A stretch of 64,000 bases of DNA from Cognatundibacterium squillarum (GCF_014652435.1 NZ_BMYU01000001.1:806001-870000); one strand, 5' to 3'. Shown: positions 48,315-59,808, counted from the stretch's first letter. Numbers and translations are program-made. Notes: generated by a model from the letters alone, not told the origin.

Positions 48315-49037
48315 TTACTCTTTGCGCAAACGGACCTTGCCTTCAATTGAAATATTCAGTTCAGAAAAACCCGGCTCGAAACGAAAACCCGGATTTGGCG
48401 CTGCGCCGTCAGCCATCGGCGCCGCCATAGCCATCATTTTCATTTCCGGCACTGGTCCGCTCATATCCGTCACATTCAGTTCCGCCAGCTCCGCCTGCGA
48501 TTCGGACTTGCCCATCGCTTTCAGCAAATAAGACAGCTTGTGCGAGAATTGTTTGTAACCAGAATCAAATTTCTGCTGCTCCGTTTTCGCTTTCGCCGCA
48601 TCCGACAAACCGAAATTCAGCTGCGTCATTTGCAGGCTCTTTTGTGCATCTCCGACCAGACTGGTCAGACGACTCAGATCAGCACTTTTCACATCCAGTT
48701 TTTGCCCGACGCGCCATGCAATGATGACAGGCGCCTTACCCGGTTTTGCGCGGGCAGCATCGTAGACCGGATAACTGTAGACGCTACCGGTTTGCAACAC
48801 TGCGGAAGGATCGGATTTCTTAATTTGCTCGGTGCCGGTACGCATACGCTGATTCAGACGGGTGATTGCCTGCTGACGGTCTGCATCCTGCTCTTCGGCA
48901 GAGAACTCGATTGCTGCCTGATCGTTTTCCACCCGAATGCTGGTTTGCGCACTCAGCGTAATCAGCGCACCACTGGTCGATTGTGCTGCAGCGACACCGG
49001 CAACGGACAGCAGGGACACGAGTAACAGTTTTTTCAT
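48315..49037 (-). CDS. SIMPL-domain (DUF541) periplasmic protein
   Basis: A signal peptide (KKLLLVSLLSVAGVAAAQ, cut near AAA-Q) leads into a SIMPL/DUF541 domain of about 215 residues. The family forms beta-rich oligomers in the envelope and has been linked to oxidative-stress tolerance and outer-membrane homeostasis, without a firm biochemical role. Three ATG codons in a row follow AAAGGA; the third (49037) has the best spacing. The basic end VRLRKE lies close to the upstream leu regulatory region of leuA. It is probably a single-gene unit. Confidence 0.85.
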   Translation of the reverse strand: MKKLLLVSLLSVAGVAAAQSTSGALITLSAQTSIRVENDQAAIEFSAEEQDADRQQAITRLNQRMRTGTEQIKKSDPSAVLQTGSVYSYPVYDAARAKPGKAPVIIAWRVGQKLDVKSADLSRLTSLVGDAQKSLQMTQLNFGLSDAAKAKTEQQKFDSGYKQFSHKLSYLLKAMGKSESQAELAELNVTDMSGPVPEMKMMAMAAPMADGAAPNPGFRFEPGFSELNISIEGKVRLRKE

Positions 49038-49289
49038 CATCATTCCTTTCAGAGCAAGACCTGACGCATCCGCTTCGCAACACGCGTTCAGGCAAAGAGC
49101 ACAGCTTAATCACACATGGTAAAACTTCCAAGATTTGAATCCGCTTAACCGGTTCGGGACACAAAAAGTACCGTATCACAAACCCGTTCAAGGTAAAAAG
49201 GAATCAAAGACGGTCTTTTGATTTACCAGGAACAGACCATTCGCCTGATCAACCAACTCCGTTACTGGTCTGCAATTGCCAAAAAATGT

Positions 49290-49389
49290 CCAAAAATGCC
49301 CAAAATGCGGTGTTCTGCACAGCGATCCGGCGGTCGTCGGCAGAAAGTCCGGCTCTCCGATATTCATCAATGACGATATCTGCATATTC
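49290..49389 (-). repeat. Dispersed intergenic repeat, copy E
   Basis: Read on the minus strand, left module is TATGCAGATATCGTCAT, core GGACTTTCTGCCGACGACCG, right module TGTGCAGAACACCGCATTTT. It ends in a T-rich, roughly 11-bp periodic tail (GCATTTT, GCATTTTT, ACATTTTTT). It lies between the ilvC terminator and the SIMPL gene and points the same way as both genes. The remaining ~400 bp of this gap show no gene. Confidence 0.92.
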
Positions 49390-49512
49390 ATTACGCCTTG
49401 CATGCGCTCTGTCAGACCATAAAGACAGTCCGCCAAATCGTATATTCAGCGAATCAGTAAGCCATACTCAGGCAGTTCCCGCACACGCGCATCAGGTTTT
49501 GACGCCACAAAT

Positions 49513-49540
49513 AAAAATACCCGCCGCAGCGGGTATTTTT
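49513..49540 (-). terminator. Terminator of the ilvBHC operon
   Basis: The near-perfect stem AAAAATACCCGC/GCGGGTATTTTT has loop CGCA and T5 on the minus strand. It lies 14 bp after the ilvC stop. Confidence 0.93.
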
Positions 49541-49553
49541 ATCACCGGAACAA

Positions 49554-50612
<1,059 letters not shown>

Positions 50613-50624
50613 TTACAAGCGGCA

Positions 50625-51116
50625 TCACACTTTAAGGATGCGTTCGCCGCGACCAATACCGGAACCACCGGTACGGACAGTTTCCAGAATTGCCGTACGG
50701 TCAATCGCGTCGATGAAAGCATCGAGCTTACCGCGATTACCGGTCAGTTCTATCGTGTAGGTTTTTTCAGTAACATCAATGATGCGGCCACGGAAAATAT
50801 CTGCCGTACGCTTCATTTCTTCACGCTCTTTACCGACCGCTCTGACCTTAATCAGCATTAACTCGCGCTCAATATGCGCACCTTCGGTCAGATCCACCAC
50901 CTTCACCACTTCAATTAAGCGGTTCAAGTGTTTTGTAATCTGTTCGATGATGTCATCGGAACCGGAAGTAACGATAGTCATACGTGACAAGGTCTGATCT
51001 TCGGTCGGCGCAACGGTCAGCGTTTCGATGTTGTAGCCGCGAGCAGAGAACAAACCAACCACACGCGACAGAGCACCGGCTTCGTTTTCCAGCAAAATTG
51101 AAATAATGTGTCTCAT
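50625..51116 (-). CDS. ilvH: Acetolactate synthase small subunit
   Basis: This regulatory subunit activates IlvB and gives valine feedback inhibition. The 163-aa protein has an N-terminal ACT domain (ISILLENEAGALSRVVGLFS) and a C-terminal ALS_ss domain. Its ATG overlaps the ilvB stop (TAATG), so the subunits are translated in step. Confidence 0.97.
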   Translation of the reverse strand: MRHIISILLENEAGALSRVVGLFSARGYNIETLTVAPTEDQTLSRMTIVTSGSDDIIEQITKHLNRLIEVVKVVDLTEGAHIERELMLIKVRAVGKEREEMKRTADIFRGRIIDVTEKTYTIELTGNRGKLDAFIDAIDRTAILETVRTGGSGIGRGERILKV

Positions 51117-52831
51117 TACAGATCCTCCGAACCAAGCAGCATCTCGGTGAGGCCTTTACCGGCCTTCACCATCGGCCAGACGTTTTCTGTCTGATCGGTA
51201 ATGAAATTCATAAACACCAGACGATTTTTCATGGCGAAAGCTTCACGCACTGCGCCATCCACATCAGCCGGGTTTTCAATACGCATACCAACGTGACCGT
51301 AGGCTTCTACCAGTTTGGTGAAGTCCGGCAGCGAGTCCATATATGATTCGGAATAACGCGAACCGTAATCCAGTTGCTGCCACTGACGCACCATGCCGAG
51401 GAAACGGTTGTTCAGCAGAACGATTTTCGGTGTCAGGTGATATTGCTTACACGTCGCCAGTTCCTGAATACACATCTGAATCGATGCTTCACCGGTAATA
51501 CACGCCACTGTTGCATCCGGATTGGCCATTTGCACGCCCATAGCGTATGGCAAACCAACACCCATGGTGCCCAGACCGCCGGAGTTAATCCAGCGACGTG
51601 GCTTATCAAATTTGTAGTACTGCGCGGCCCACATCTGATGCTGACCAACGTCGGACGTAACGAAAGCGTCACCACGGGTCACTTCAAAAACTTTTTCCAC
51701 AACGGATTGCGGCTTGATGACCAGATCCGACGTCGGATATTTCAGACATTCTTTCGAACGCCATTCATCAATCTGTTTCCACCAGGAAGCGAGTTTGCGT
51801 GCATCGATACGCTGCTCCTGCGCATTCAGCTGAGACAGCATTTCGACCAGTACATCCTTCACGTTACCGACGATAGGAATATCGACTTTCACGCGTTTGG
51901 AAATCGAAGACGGATCAATATCAATATGAATGATCTTGCGCGGATGCGAAGCGAAGTGTTTCGGATTACCGATAACACGGTCGTCGAAACGGGCACCGAT
52001 GGCAACCAGCACATCGCAGTGCTGCATCGCCATATTGGCTTCGTAAGTACCGTGCATACCCGGCATACCGACAAATTTGGAATCGGTGGCGCGATAGCCT
52101 CCAAGTCCCATCAGTGTGTTGGTACACGGAACACCGAGCATATCCACCAGACGATTCAGTTCCGGTGCAGCATGCGCCAGAATGACACCGCCGCCGGTGT
52201 AAATCATCGGGCGTTCAGCCGACAACAACAGTTGAACAGCTTTACGAATCTGCCCTGCATGGCCTTTATCCACCGGACGGTAGGAACGCATTTCCACTTC
52301 TTTCGGATAGTGGTAAGTCGTTTTGTGCATGGAGATATCCTTCGGAATATCGACCAGCACAGGACCGGGTCTGCCGGTTGTGGCAATAAAGAAAGCTTTT
52401 TTGATCGTGGTCGCCAGATCACGCACGTCCTTGACCAGGAAATTATGCTTTACACAAGGACGGGTAATACCGACGGTATCACATTCCTGAAAAGCATCCT
52501 GCCCGATCACGGCGCTTGGCACCTGACCTGAGATAACCACCATCGGAATCGAATCCATATAAGCGGTCGCAAGACCTGTCACGGCATTCGTTACGCCGGG
52601 ACCGGATGTGACAATCGCCACACCAACTTTACTGGATGAACGGGAATAAGCATCTGCTGCATGAATCGCAGCCTGCTCATGGCGAACCAGAATATGCTGA
52701 AACTTATCCTGATTAAAAATTGCGTCATAGATGTAGAGAACGGCACCGCCCGGATATCCGAAGACGTGTTCAACACCCTCTTCGGCCAGACACTTTACCA
52801 GTATCTCTGCGCCTGTAAACTCTGAACTCAT
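51116..52831 (-). CDS. ilvB: Acetolactate synthase large subunit (acetohydroxyacid synthase)
   Basis: This is the TPP-dependent catalytic subunit for the first shared step of branched-chain synthesis. Started at MSSEFTGAEILVKCLAEEGV behind AAAGGACAACA it is 571 aa. The TPP-activating Glu is in VRHEQAAIHAADAYSR, and YPGGAVLYIYDA is typical. The Mg/TPP motif reads TGEASIQMCIQELA instead of the more usual GDGS, and its partner LNN follows. The central FAD domain (about 195-335) is intact. A 27-codon uORF with a strong ribosome-binding site ends 10 bp upstream of the ATG. Confidence 0.97.
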   Translation of the reverse strand: MSSEFTGAEILVKCLAEEGVEHVFGYPGGAVLYIYDAIFNQDKFQHILVRHEQAAIHAADAYSRSSSKVGVAIVTSGPGVTNAVTGLATAYMDSIPMVVISGQVPSAVIGQDAFQECDTVGITRPCVKHNFLVKDVRDLATTIKKAFFIATTGRPGPVLVDIPKDISMHKTTYHYPKEVEMRSYRPVDKGHAGQIRKAVQLLLSAERPMIYTGGGVILAHAAPELNRLVDMLGVPCTNTLMGLGGYRATDSKFVGMPGMHGTYEANMAMQHCDVLVAIGARFDDRVIGNPKHFASHPRKIIHIDIDPSSISKRVKVDIPIVGNVKDVLVEMLSQLNAQEQRIDARKLASWWKQIDEWRSKECLKYPTSDLVIKPQSVVEKVFEVTRGDAFVTSDVGQHQMWAAQYYKFDKPRRWINSGGLGTMGVGLPYAMGVQMANPDATVACITGEASIQMCIQELATCKQYHLTPKIVLLNNRFLGMVRQWQQLDYGSRYSESYMDSLPDFTKLVEAYGHVGMRIENPADVDGAVREAFAMKNRLVFMNFITDQTENVWPMVKAGKGLTEMLLGSEDL

Positions 52832-52841
52832 TGTTGTCCTT

Positions 52842-52925
52842 TCAAGGTCCATAGGAAATTGATCGGATGTTCTTTCCTGGCGAAATCACGACGCATATCT
52901 GTTCACCGATGTCCCTTTTTTGCAT
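52842..52925 (-). CDS. Putative uORF/leader peptide upstream of ilvB (27 aa)
   Basis: MQKRDIGEQICVVISPGKNI continues RSISYGP; five Ile and two Val of 27, with the run ICVVI. The strong Shine-Dalgarno AAGGGGAG (52933-52940) is seven bases upstream of the ATG. The stop codon is 10 bp before the ilvB ATG, close enough for translational coupling. There is no terminator hairpin between, so any control would be through translation. The wider 513-bp divergent gap also holds a GTCCC/GGGAC inverted repeat (53111-53128) and must contain promoters for ilvB and the sigma gene. Confidence 0.45.
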   Translation of the reverse strand: MQKRDIGEQICVVISPGKNIRSISYGP

Positions 52926-53344
52926 CGCCGCACTCCCCTTGCTGCACCCGTTGGGTACCGTTCCAGGCAATACTTAAGACACTCGTTCGATCAGCGGAAA
53001 AAATATAACGAAGACAGACTTCTCACGCTTGTGGCGTGGGTCAGAACAAACAGCTACTAAAAGCGCACTTACTGAATTGAGCGTGGTGGGCTGGTTCAGC
53101 AAGCATTTTTGTCCCGGGATTGTGGGACGAGCGTCAACAGTACTGCGTCGCAGCATTTTGGTCAAGTGAAATTCGTACGGCATACGCGATAATACGCAGT
53201 CAACTTGTGCCAACCGGTTTGCTGCGCCGTACGTTAATAAAAATCATCCCCGTTTACGCATTTTTTGCTAGGATGTGCCCTCTTTTTCCGGGCAGTCGTC
53301 TGACTGAGCCGGTCCGCTGTTACTGAACCGAATGATTGCCAACG

Positions 53345-53917
53345 ATGGCTACAGACAAAGAACTCTCCGATTTTCTGGAAAGTGTCGAGCGAAGAGCATT
53401 TAAACATGCCGTTTATGCCGTCAGAAATGACGAGTCCGCGCTCGACATCGTTCAGGAAGCCATGATTAAACTTGCTGAAAAGTATGGCGATAAGCCGGCA
53501 GCAGAGCTGCCTATGCTGTTTCAGCGCATTTTACAAACGACCATACTGGATTTCTTCCGTCGTGAAAAAGTCCGCAACACCTGGGTCAGCCTGTTTTCGA
53601 ACATGATCCCAGCTGGACAGACCGAAGAAGACCAGTTTGACCTGCTCGAATCGTATGCAGGAGAAGAAGGCAGTGAGACCACAGAGTCCACTGCTGATAA
53701 AATGGAACGTGAGCAGGTTTTGGGCATTATTGACGAAGAAATAAAAAAACTGCCCGCACGTCAACGGGAAGCATTCCTCATGCGTTACTGGGAAGACATG
53801 GATGTAGCAGAAACTGCCGCCGCAATGGGCTGCTCGGAAGGCAGCGTGAAAACGCATTGCTCAAGGGCAACGCACGCACTTGCTGCGACACTGAAAGCAA
53901 AAGGAATACAGCTATGA
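53345..53917 (+). CDS. ECF-type RNA polymerase sigma factor
   Basis: The 190-aa sigma-70-family protein has region 2 (ERRAFKHAVYAVRNDESALD, then IVQEAMIKLAEKYG) and region 4 (LPARQREAFLMRYWEDMDVA, then AAAMGCSEGSVKTHCSRATH). A long acidic linker rich in Glu/Ser (about 98-125) separates them. An upstream TTG adds three residues. It starts a four-gene run in which every junction overlaps. Such sigma factors are usually held by a membrane anti-sigma encoded next door; DUF3619 is the natural candidate here. The regulon is unknown. Confidence 0.9.
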   Translation: MATDKELSDFLESVERRAFKHAVYAVRNDESALDIVQEAMIKLAEKYGDKPAAELPMLFQRILQTTILDFFRREKVRNTWVSLFSNMIPAGQTEEDQFDLLESYAGEEGSETTESTADKMEREQVLGIIDEEIKKLPARQREAFLMRYWEDMDVAETAAAMGCSEGSVKTHCSRATHALAATLKAKGIQL

Positions 53918-54342
53918 ATTACTCAAAAGAATCTCAGGATCTGGACTTCGCCTACAAAGTCCGGCGGGCGCTGAATGAATCGTCCGAAAATCTGCCCGCA
54001 CCGACGCTGGATCGTCTGGCACAGGCACGTAAATTAGCGTTGTCGCGTAAGAAAAAAGAAAGTCCGGCAGTTGTACGTGTCTTCCGGAATGTACTGGCCA
54101 CCGCAAACGGTTTCCAGTTCAGTGGTCCGTCTTCATGGCTGGGACGTGCAGGACTGGCGTTACCAGCTATCGTACTGATCGCCGGTCTGGCAGGTATTTA
54201 CGAATACGAACAACAACAGAATATTAACGAACTGGCCGACATCGATACATCTATGCTGGTGGATGAATTACCACCGGCAGCGTATGTGGATACCGGCTTC
54301 ACGACTTACGTCAACAATAAACAAAACGAGGAATCTCAGTGA
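53914..54342 (+). CDS. DUF3619-family membrane protein, candidate anti-sigma factor
   Basis: The 142-aa protein starts at an ATG that overlaps the sigma gene stop (ATGA). The N-terminal ~80 residues are cytoplasmic-looking and contain a conserved LDRLAQARKLALSRKKK helix. One membrane segment follows (about 84-103, GRAGLALPAIVLIAGLAGIY), then a short acidic outer part (IDTSMLVDELPPAAYVDTGF). This layout is that of small anti-sigma factors, although no zinc-binding HxxxCxxC motif is present. It matches DUF3619 as known from Burkholderiales. Anti-sigma function is inference from position and topology. Confidence 0.82.
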   Translation: MNYSKESQDLDFAYKVRRALNESSENLPAPTLDRLAQARKLALSRKKKESPAVVRVFRNVLATANGFQFSGPSSWLGRAGLALPAIVLIAGLAGIYEYEQQQNINELADIDTSMLVDELPPAAYVDTGFTTYVNNKQNEESQ

Positions 54343-55025
54343 GGCTTGCCGTTTTTCTGAGCACACTTGCCGTCATTTGCACCACACTTCCGGCGCAGCC
54401 AGTCATGGCAGCCGGAAGCGATGCCTCTGCCATTTTCGGGCTGAAGCCTGCTCCTGCAAAACCACTGTGGTCTGAACTGACTCCGGCGCAGAAAGTGGCG
54501 CTGGCACCATTACAGTCAGAATGGGATGCCTTGCCGGAAGTACGCAAAAAGAAATGGCTGGAAATCGCCGGCCGTTACGCCACACTAAAGCCGGAAGAAC
54601 AGGCCCGCTTACAAGAGCGTATGCGTGACTGGCTGAAGCTGACTCCGGAACAGCGTATGGCGGCACGTGAAAATTTTGCCAAAACAAAACAAATCTCGCC
54701 GGAAAAGAAAAACGAGCAATGGCAAAAGTATCAGCAGCTCACCGAAGAAGAGAAAAAGAAGCTGGCGTCGGATCAACCTGCAAAAAAGTCACTGACCAAT
54801 CTGAGTCCTGAGGCTTTGCGCAATCCGAATACGTTGCAGCCAATTAAAGGAAATCTGCCAAAACCGGCAGCGCCTGCCGCTAGCGTCAAAGCAGTACCGG
54901 CAAGTACGCCCGCTGTCAGCACTCCGGTGCAGGCGCCCGCGCCAGCTGCTGCACCCGTACCCGCCTCAGCACCGGCAGAAGTACCGGCTGCGACCCCGGC
55001 CTCCACAGCTACCGCAATAAAATGA
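54339..55025 (+). CDS. DUF3106-family secreted protein
   Basis: The 228-aa protein starts at a GTG overlapping the DUF3619 stop. The signal peptide (MRLAVFLSTLAVICTTLPAQ, cut near VMA-AG) is clear. A helical charged domain (res 40-150) contains repeated LTPAQK, LKPEEQ, LTPEQR and LTEEEK units typical of DUF3106. The last ~65 residues are a low-complexity Ala/Pro linker (PAAPAASVKAVPAST and similar). It is presumably periplasmic, perhaps anchored or stretched across the envelope. Function unknown; the operon suggests an envelope sensor or effector. Confidence 0.82.
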   Translation: MRLAVFLSTLAVICTTLPAQPVMAAGSDASAIFGLKPAPAKPLWSELTPAQKVALAPLQSEWDALPEVRKKKWLEIAGRYATLKPEEQARLQERMRDWLKLTPEQRMAARENFAKTKQISPEKKNEQWQKYQQLTEEEKKKLASDQPAKKSLTNLSPEALRNPNTLQPIKGNLPKPAAPAASVKAVPASTPAVSTPVQAPAPAAAPVPASAPAEVPAATPASTATAIK

Positions 55026-55540
55026 CTGAACCGGTAACATTCACAACGCCTTCCATTCGAAGGCGTCTGACCTGCATGTTGTATGAAGGCATGCTTTTAT
55101 TCGGGCTGGTATTTATTACCGGCTTTTTGTTTGATGTACTGACCCAGAGCCGACACGCCTTACTGCATCGCCATACGCGTCAGGGATTTCTGTTTCTGGT
55201 CATCGGTATTTATTTCGTTTATTGCTGGACACGTTCCGGCCAGACGCTGGCTATGCAAACCTGGCGCATTCGCGTCACAGATCTTGACGGAAAACCGTTG
55301 CCACGCATTAAAGCCGTGGTTCGCTATGTTCTGTGCTGGATGTGGTTTTTACCTGCAATGGCATTAGCTTTTCAGTTCAGTCTGCAAAAAACTGAAACGG
55401 TGATCGCTTTATTCGCCGGTGTTGCTGGCTGGGCGATGACAGCGCTGCTCGATCCTGAGCGGCAATTCATGCATGACAAACTGGCAAAAACCCGCTTAAC
55501 GGAATTGCCCGCAGCGGCAAAAAGCGATCACGCAGAATAA
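55022..55540 (+). CDS. RDD-family integral membrane protein
   Basis: The 172-aa protein starts at an ATG overlapping the DUF3106 stop. The RDD fold is recognisable: RRLTCMLYEGMLLFGLVF opens the first helix, a second helix lies near FLVIGIYFVYCW, and TLAMQTWRIRVTDLDGKPL is the family signature before the third and fourth helices. It is the last gene of the sigma cassette. RDD proteins are of unsettled function, some being ion transporters. Confidence 0.88.
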   Translation: MTEPVTFTTPSIRRRLTCMLYEGMLLFGLVFITGFLFDVLTQSRHALLHRHTRQGFLFLVIGIYFVYCWTRSGQTLAMQTWRIRVTDLDGKPLPRIKAVVRYVLCWMWFLPAMALAFQFSLQKTETVIALFAGVAGWAMTALLDPERQFMHDKLAKTRLTELPAAAKSDHAE

Positions 55541-55603
55541 CGCGGGTTTTGTGGATATGCGGAAGAATGCTATTCTTACGAAATATTATCTCGAAAAAAC
55601 AGC

Positions 55604-56275
55604 ATGCAACACAAAGCTCCGCGTCGTACCAGGGAACGAATCCTAGAGCTTTCCCTGCGTTTATTTAATGAATTTGGTGAGCCTAACATCACAACTACCG
55701 TGATCGCGGAAGAGATGAACATCTCTCCGGGCAATCTTTATTATCATTTTCGCAATAAAGACGATATCGTCAATTCCCTGTTTTCTCAGTTTGAAACTGA
55801 GATCAATAAGAAACTTGCATTCCCTAGCGGACGCAAAGCGAATATTCAGGATGTCTGGACTTATCTGCACCTGACCTTTGAACTGGTCTGGCGTTATCGC
55901 TTTTTCTATCGTGACCTGAACGATCTGCTTTCGCGCAACCGTAAGCTGGAACTGAATTTCAAAGAAATCCTGACACATAAAATCCGTGTCGCGACAGAAC
56001 TTTGCACTGGCTTGCGTGCTGACGGCGAATTTGAAGCAACTGATATGGACATTGATGCGCTCGCTACCAATATGGTGGTGGTCGCAACTTACTGGCTGTC
56101 GTACGAATATGTACGCAATCCGCGTAAATATACAGAAGCGCAGATCATGTCGGAATCACTGGCGCGTGGTTGCTATCAGGTCATTGTGCTGATCAGCCCT
56201 TATCTGCGCGGACAAGCGAAAGAAGTGTTTGAGCGCCTCTCCGCTGAATATCTGCGTAAGATGAAGCCGGAATGA
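55604..56275 (+). CDS. TetR-family transcriptional regulator
   Basis: The 223-aa protein has the TetR_N helix-turn-helix at about res 8-55 (RERILELSLRLFNEFGEPNI, then MNISPGNLYYHFRNKDDIV). A C-terminal ligand-binding helical domain of the DUF6285/TetR_C type follows. Its stop overlaps the start of the next gene by 4 bp (ATGA). It may autoregulate; the ligand is unknown. Confidence 0.9.
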   Translation: MQHKAPRRTRERILELSLRLFNEFGEPNITTTVIAEEMNISPGNLYYHFRNKDDIVNSLFSQFETEINKKLAFPSGRKANIQDVWTYLHLTFELVWRYRFFYRDLNDLLSRNRKLELNFKEILTHKIRVATELCTGLRADGEFEATDMDIDALATNMVVVATYWLSYEYVRNPRKYTEAQIMSESLARGCYQVIVLISPYLRGQAKEVFERLSAEYLRKMKPE

Positions 56276-56868
56276 AATCGGTTTGTGTTTATTGCGGTGC
56301 ACGCACTGGCAATGCAGACATTTATCGTGCACAGGCTGCAGCGCTTGGCGCGGCGCTGGTGAATAACAACACCGCACTCGTGTATGGCGGTGGCAATGTT
56401 GGCCTGATGGGTATCGTTGCCGATGAAGTAATGCAGCGCGGCGGCATGGTTACCGGCGTGATTCCTGACCCGCTGCTGGCGCGTGAAGTCGGTCATGACG
56501 GCCTGACCAAACTGCATGTCGTTAAGTCTATGCACGAGCGTAAAGCGCTGATGGCCGATTTATCCGATGGCTTTATCGCGATGCCGGGTGGGTTCGGCAC
56601 ACTCGATGAGTTATTTGAAATTCTGACCTGGGCGCAACTCGGCTTTCACAACAAACCTGTTGGTTTACTGAATACCGCCGGTTACTTCGATCATTTGCTG
56701 CAATTTATCGACCATGCCGCAAACGAAGGTTTCATCGGCGAAGAAAACCGGCGCATGTTTTGCGTTGCCAGCGATCCGGCACAGTTACTGCAACAAATGC
56801 AGGCCTTGCAATCCCTGACCAACACAGAAGATTTGCCGGATTACGCAAACGCCAACGATCTTCGTTGA
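56272..56868 (+). CDS. LOG-family protein (TIGR00730 Rossmann fold nucleotide 5'-monophosphate phosphoribohydrolase)
   Basis: The 198-aa protein starts MKSVCVYCGARTGNADIYRA and carries the family motif PGGFGTLDELFEILTWAQ, which holds the catalytic Arg/Glu pair region. LOG proteins release free bases from nucleoside monophosphates, and cytokinins in plant-associated organisms. Because it overlaps a TetR gene, the pair is probably one transcript. Cytokinin-specific activity cannot be claimed from sequence. Confidence 0.9.
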   Translation: MKSVCVYCGARTGNADIYRAQAAALGAALVNNNTALVYGGGNVGLMGIVADEVMQRGGMVTGVIPDPLLAREVGHDGLTKLHVVKSMHERKALMADLSDGFIAMPGGFGTLDELFEILTWAQLGFHNKPVGLLNTAGYFDHLLQFIDHAANEGFIGEENRRMFCVASDPAQLLQQMQALQSLTNTEDLPDYANANDLR

Positions 56869-56955
56869 AGTTCTACTAATCGATCGGCTTTTTTCTCTGC
56901 AACGCAGCAAAAGCGGAGTAAAATGCCGCAGTTTTCAATCTGACCTAGTCCTAAC

Positions 56956-57165
56956 ATGAAATTCTTAAACCAAGTTTCCATGTACGAATCTGAAGCCACT
57001 GCATTTCTGAAAGACCTGAAAAAAGCCAAGCCACATCTGGATCAGGAGCAAGTTGCAGGCCGTTCGCTGCTGTGGGACAAAGCACCGCTGGATCTGGATC
57101 AGCAAGAGCGTTTTGCCGAAGCACGCATCGCGCAACAGGCTTACGTTTATCAGAACAAAGGCTGA
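56956..57165 (+). CDS. DUF3460-family small protein
   Basis: The 69-aa protein MKFLNQVSMYESEATAFLKD continues with a lysine-rich helix and ends QQAYVYQNKG. It has no signal or membrane segment. It matches DUF3460, a short family regularly found immediately before scpA or panC in Burkholderiales. Function unknown. Confidence 0.85.
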   Translation: MKFLNQVSMYESEATAFLKDLKKAKPHLDQEQVAGRSLLWDKAPLDLDQQERFAEARIAQQAYVYQNKG

Positions 57166-57199
57166 TTGCCACCATTTGGCGCACAGCTGATCGCAACCA

Positions 57200-58914
<1,715 letters not shown>

Positions 58915-58917
58915 TCC

Positions 58918-59808
58918 ATGCTACGCCGTCTGACTGCTTCGCTGATTCCCTTGCTGCTGGCTGGCAGCGCCGCAGCCGCTATCCGTGTCACGGATGATGC
59001 GGGTCAGACGGTCTCCATGGAAAAACCGGCGCAAAGGGTGATCAGCCTGGCGCCACATATCACGGAACTGATGTTTGAAGCCGGCGCAGGAAAGCAACTG
59101 ATCGCGGTCAGTGATTACAGTGACTATCCTGCCGCCGCGAAGCAACTCCCCTCGGTGGGTAATGTGTTTGCACTCGACACAGAACGTTTGCTCGCAATGC
59201 GACCGGATCTGGTCGTTATCTGGGGAACCGGCAAAGGTCATGCACTCGCCGATCAGCTGCGTGCCAACAATATTCGCATCTTTGAAAGCGATCCGAAAAA
59301 TTATGAGCAGGTTGCCAGCAGTCTGGAACGGCTCGGCGAACTGACAGGTAATGCCGCCACCGGTCAACAGGCAGCAAAGCGTTTTCGCGAACGCCTGCAA
59401 AATCTGCAAAACCGCTACAAACTGAAAGCCGGCGAACCCGTGGTCACCGTGTTTTATCAGGTTTCGCATCAGCCGCTGATGACGCTGAGCGATCAGCATC
59501 TGGTGTCATCGGCAATTCGTTTATGCGGCGGTAAAAATCTGCTTGGCGCGCAGCAGGATATCAGTCCGAAAGTCGGAACCGAAGCGGTGATTGCCGCCAA
59601 TCCGGATGCGATTCTGACCGGTGGCGACTCCACGACTCAGCTGGAGCAATTCTGGCAGCATTACCAAACTATGTCTGCTGTAAAAAACCGGCAGTTTTAT
59701 GCGATCAAAGGTGACTGGCTGAACCGCAACGGCCCGCGCGTACTGGATGGCACCGAAGCACTGTGTCAGGCTTTGCAAAAAGTCCGTGTGCAAAAAAACC
59801 GTCCCTGA
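58918..59808 (+). CDS. BtuF-like cobalamin/metal-chelate binding protein
   Basis: The 296-aa protein has a signal peptide (MLRRLTASLIPLLLAGSAAA) and a helical-backbone periplasmic binding fold of the BtuF/FhuD type. RVISLAPHITELMFEAGAGK and GVSDYSDYP-like text (AVSDYSDYPAAAKQLPSVGN) fit vitamin B12 or siderophore binding. No permease or ATPase gene is adjacent, so it is an orphan here; the stop of panC is 3 bp upstream. Cobalamin is favoured by overall resemblance, but specificity is inference. Confidence 0.85.
   Translation: MLRRLTASLIPLLLAGSAAAAIRVTDDAGQTVSMEKPAQRVISLAPHITELMFEAGAGKQLIAVSDYSDYPAAAKQLPSVGNVFALDTERLLAMRPDLVVIWGTGKGHALADQLRANNIRIFESDPKNYEQVASSLERLGELTGNAATGQQAAKRFRERLQNLQNRYKLKAGEPVVTVFYQVSHQPLMTLSDQHLVSSAIRLCGGKNLLGAQQDISPKVGTEAVIAANPDAILTGGDSTTQLEQFWQHYQTMSAVKNRQFYAIKGDWLNRNGPRVLDGTEALCQALQKVRVQKNRP

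Noticed and set aside
49188..49436. 82-codon minus-strand frame over repeat E
   Set aside because: It is open mainly because of the repeat; no good start signal and no similarity outside the repeat segment.
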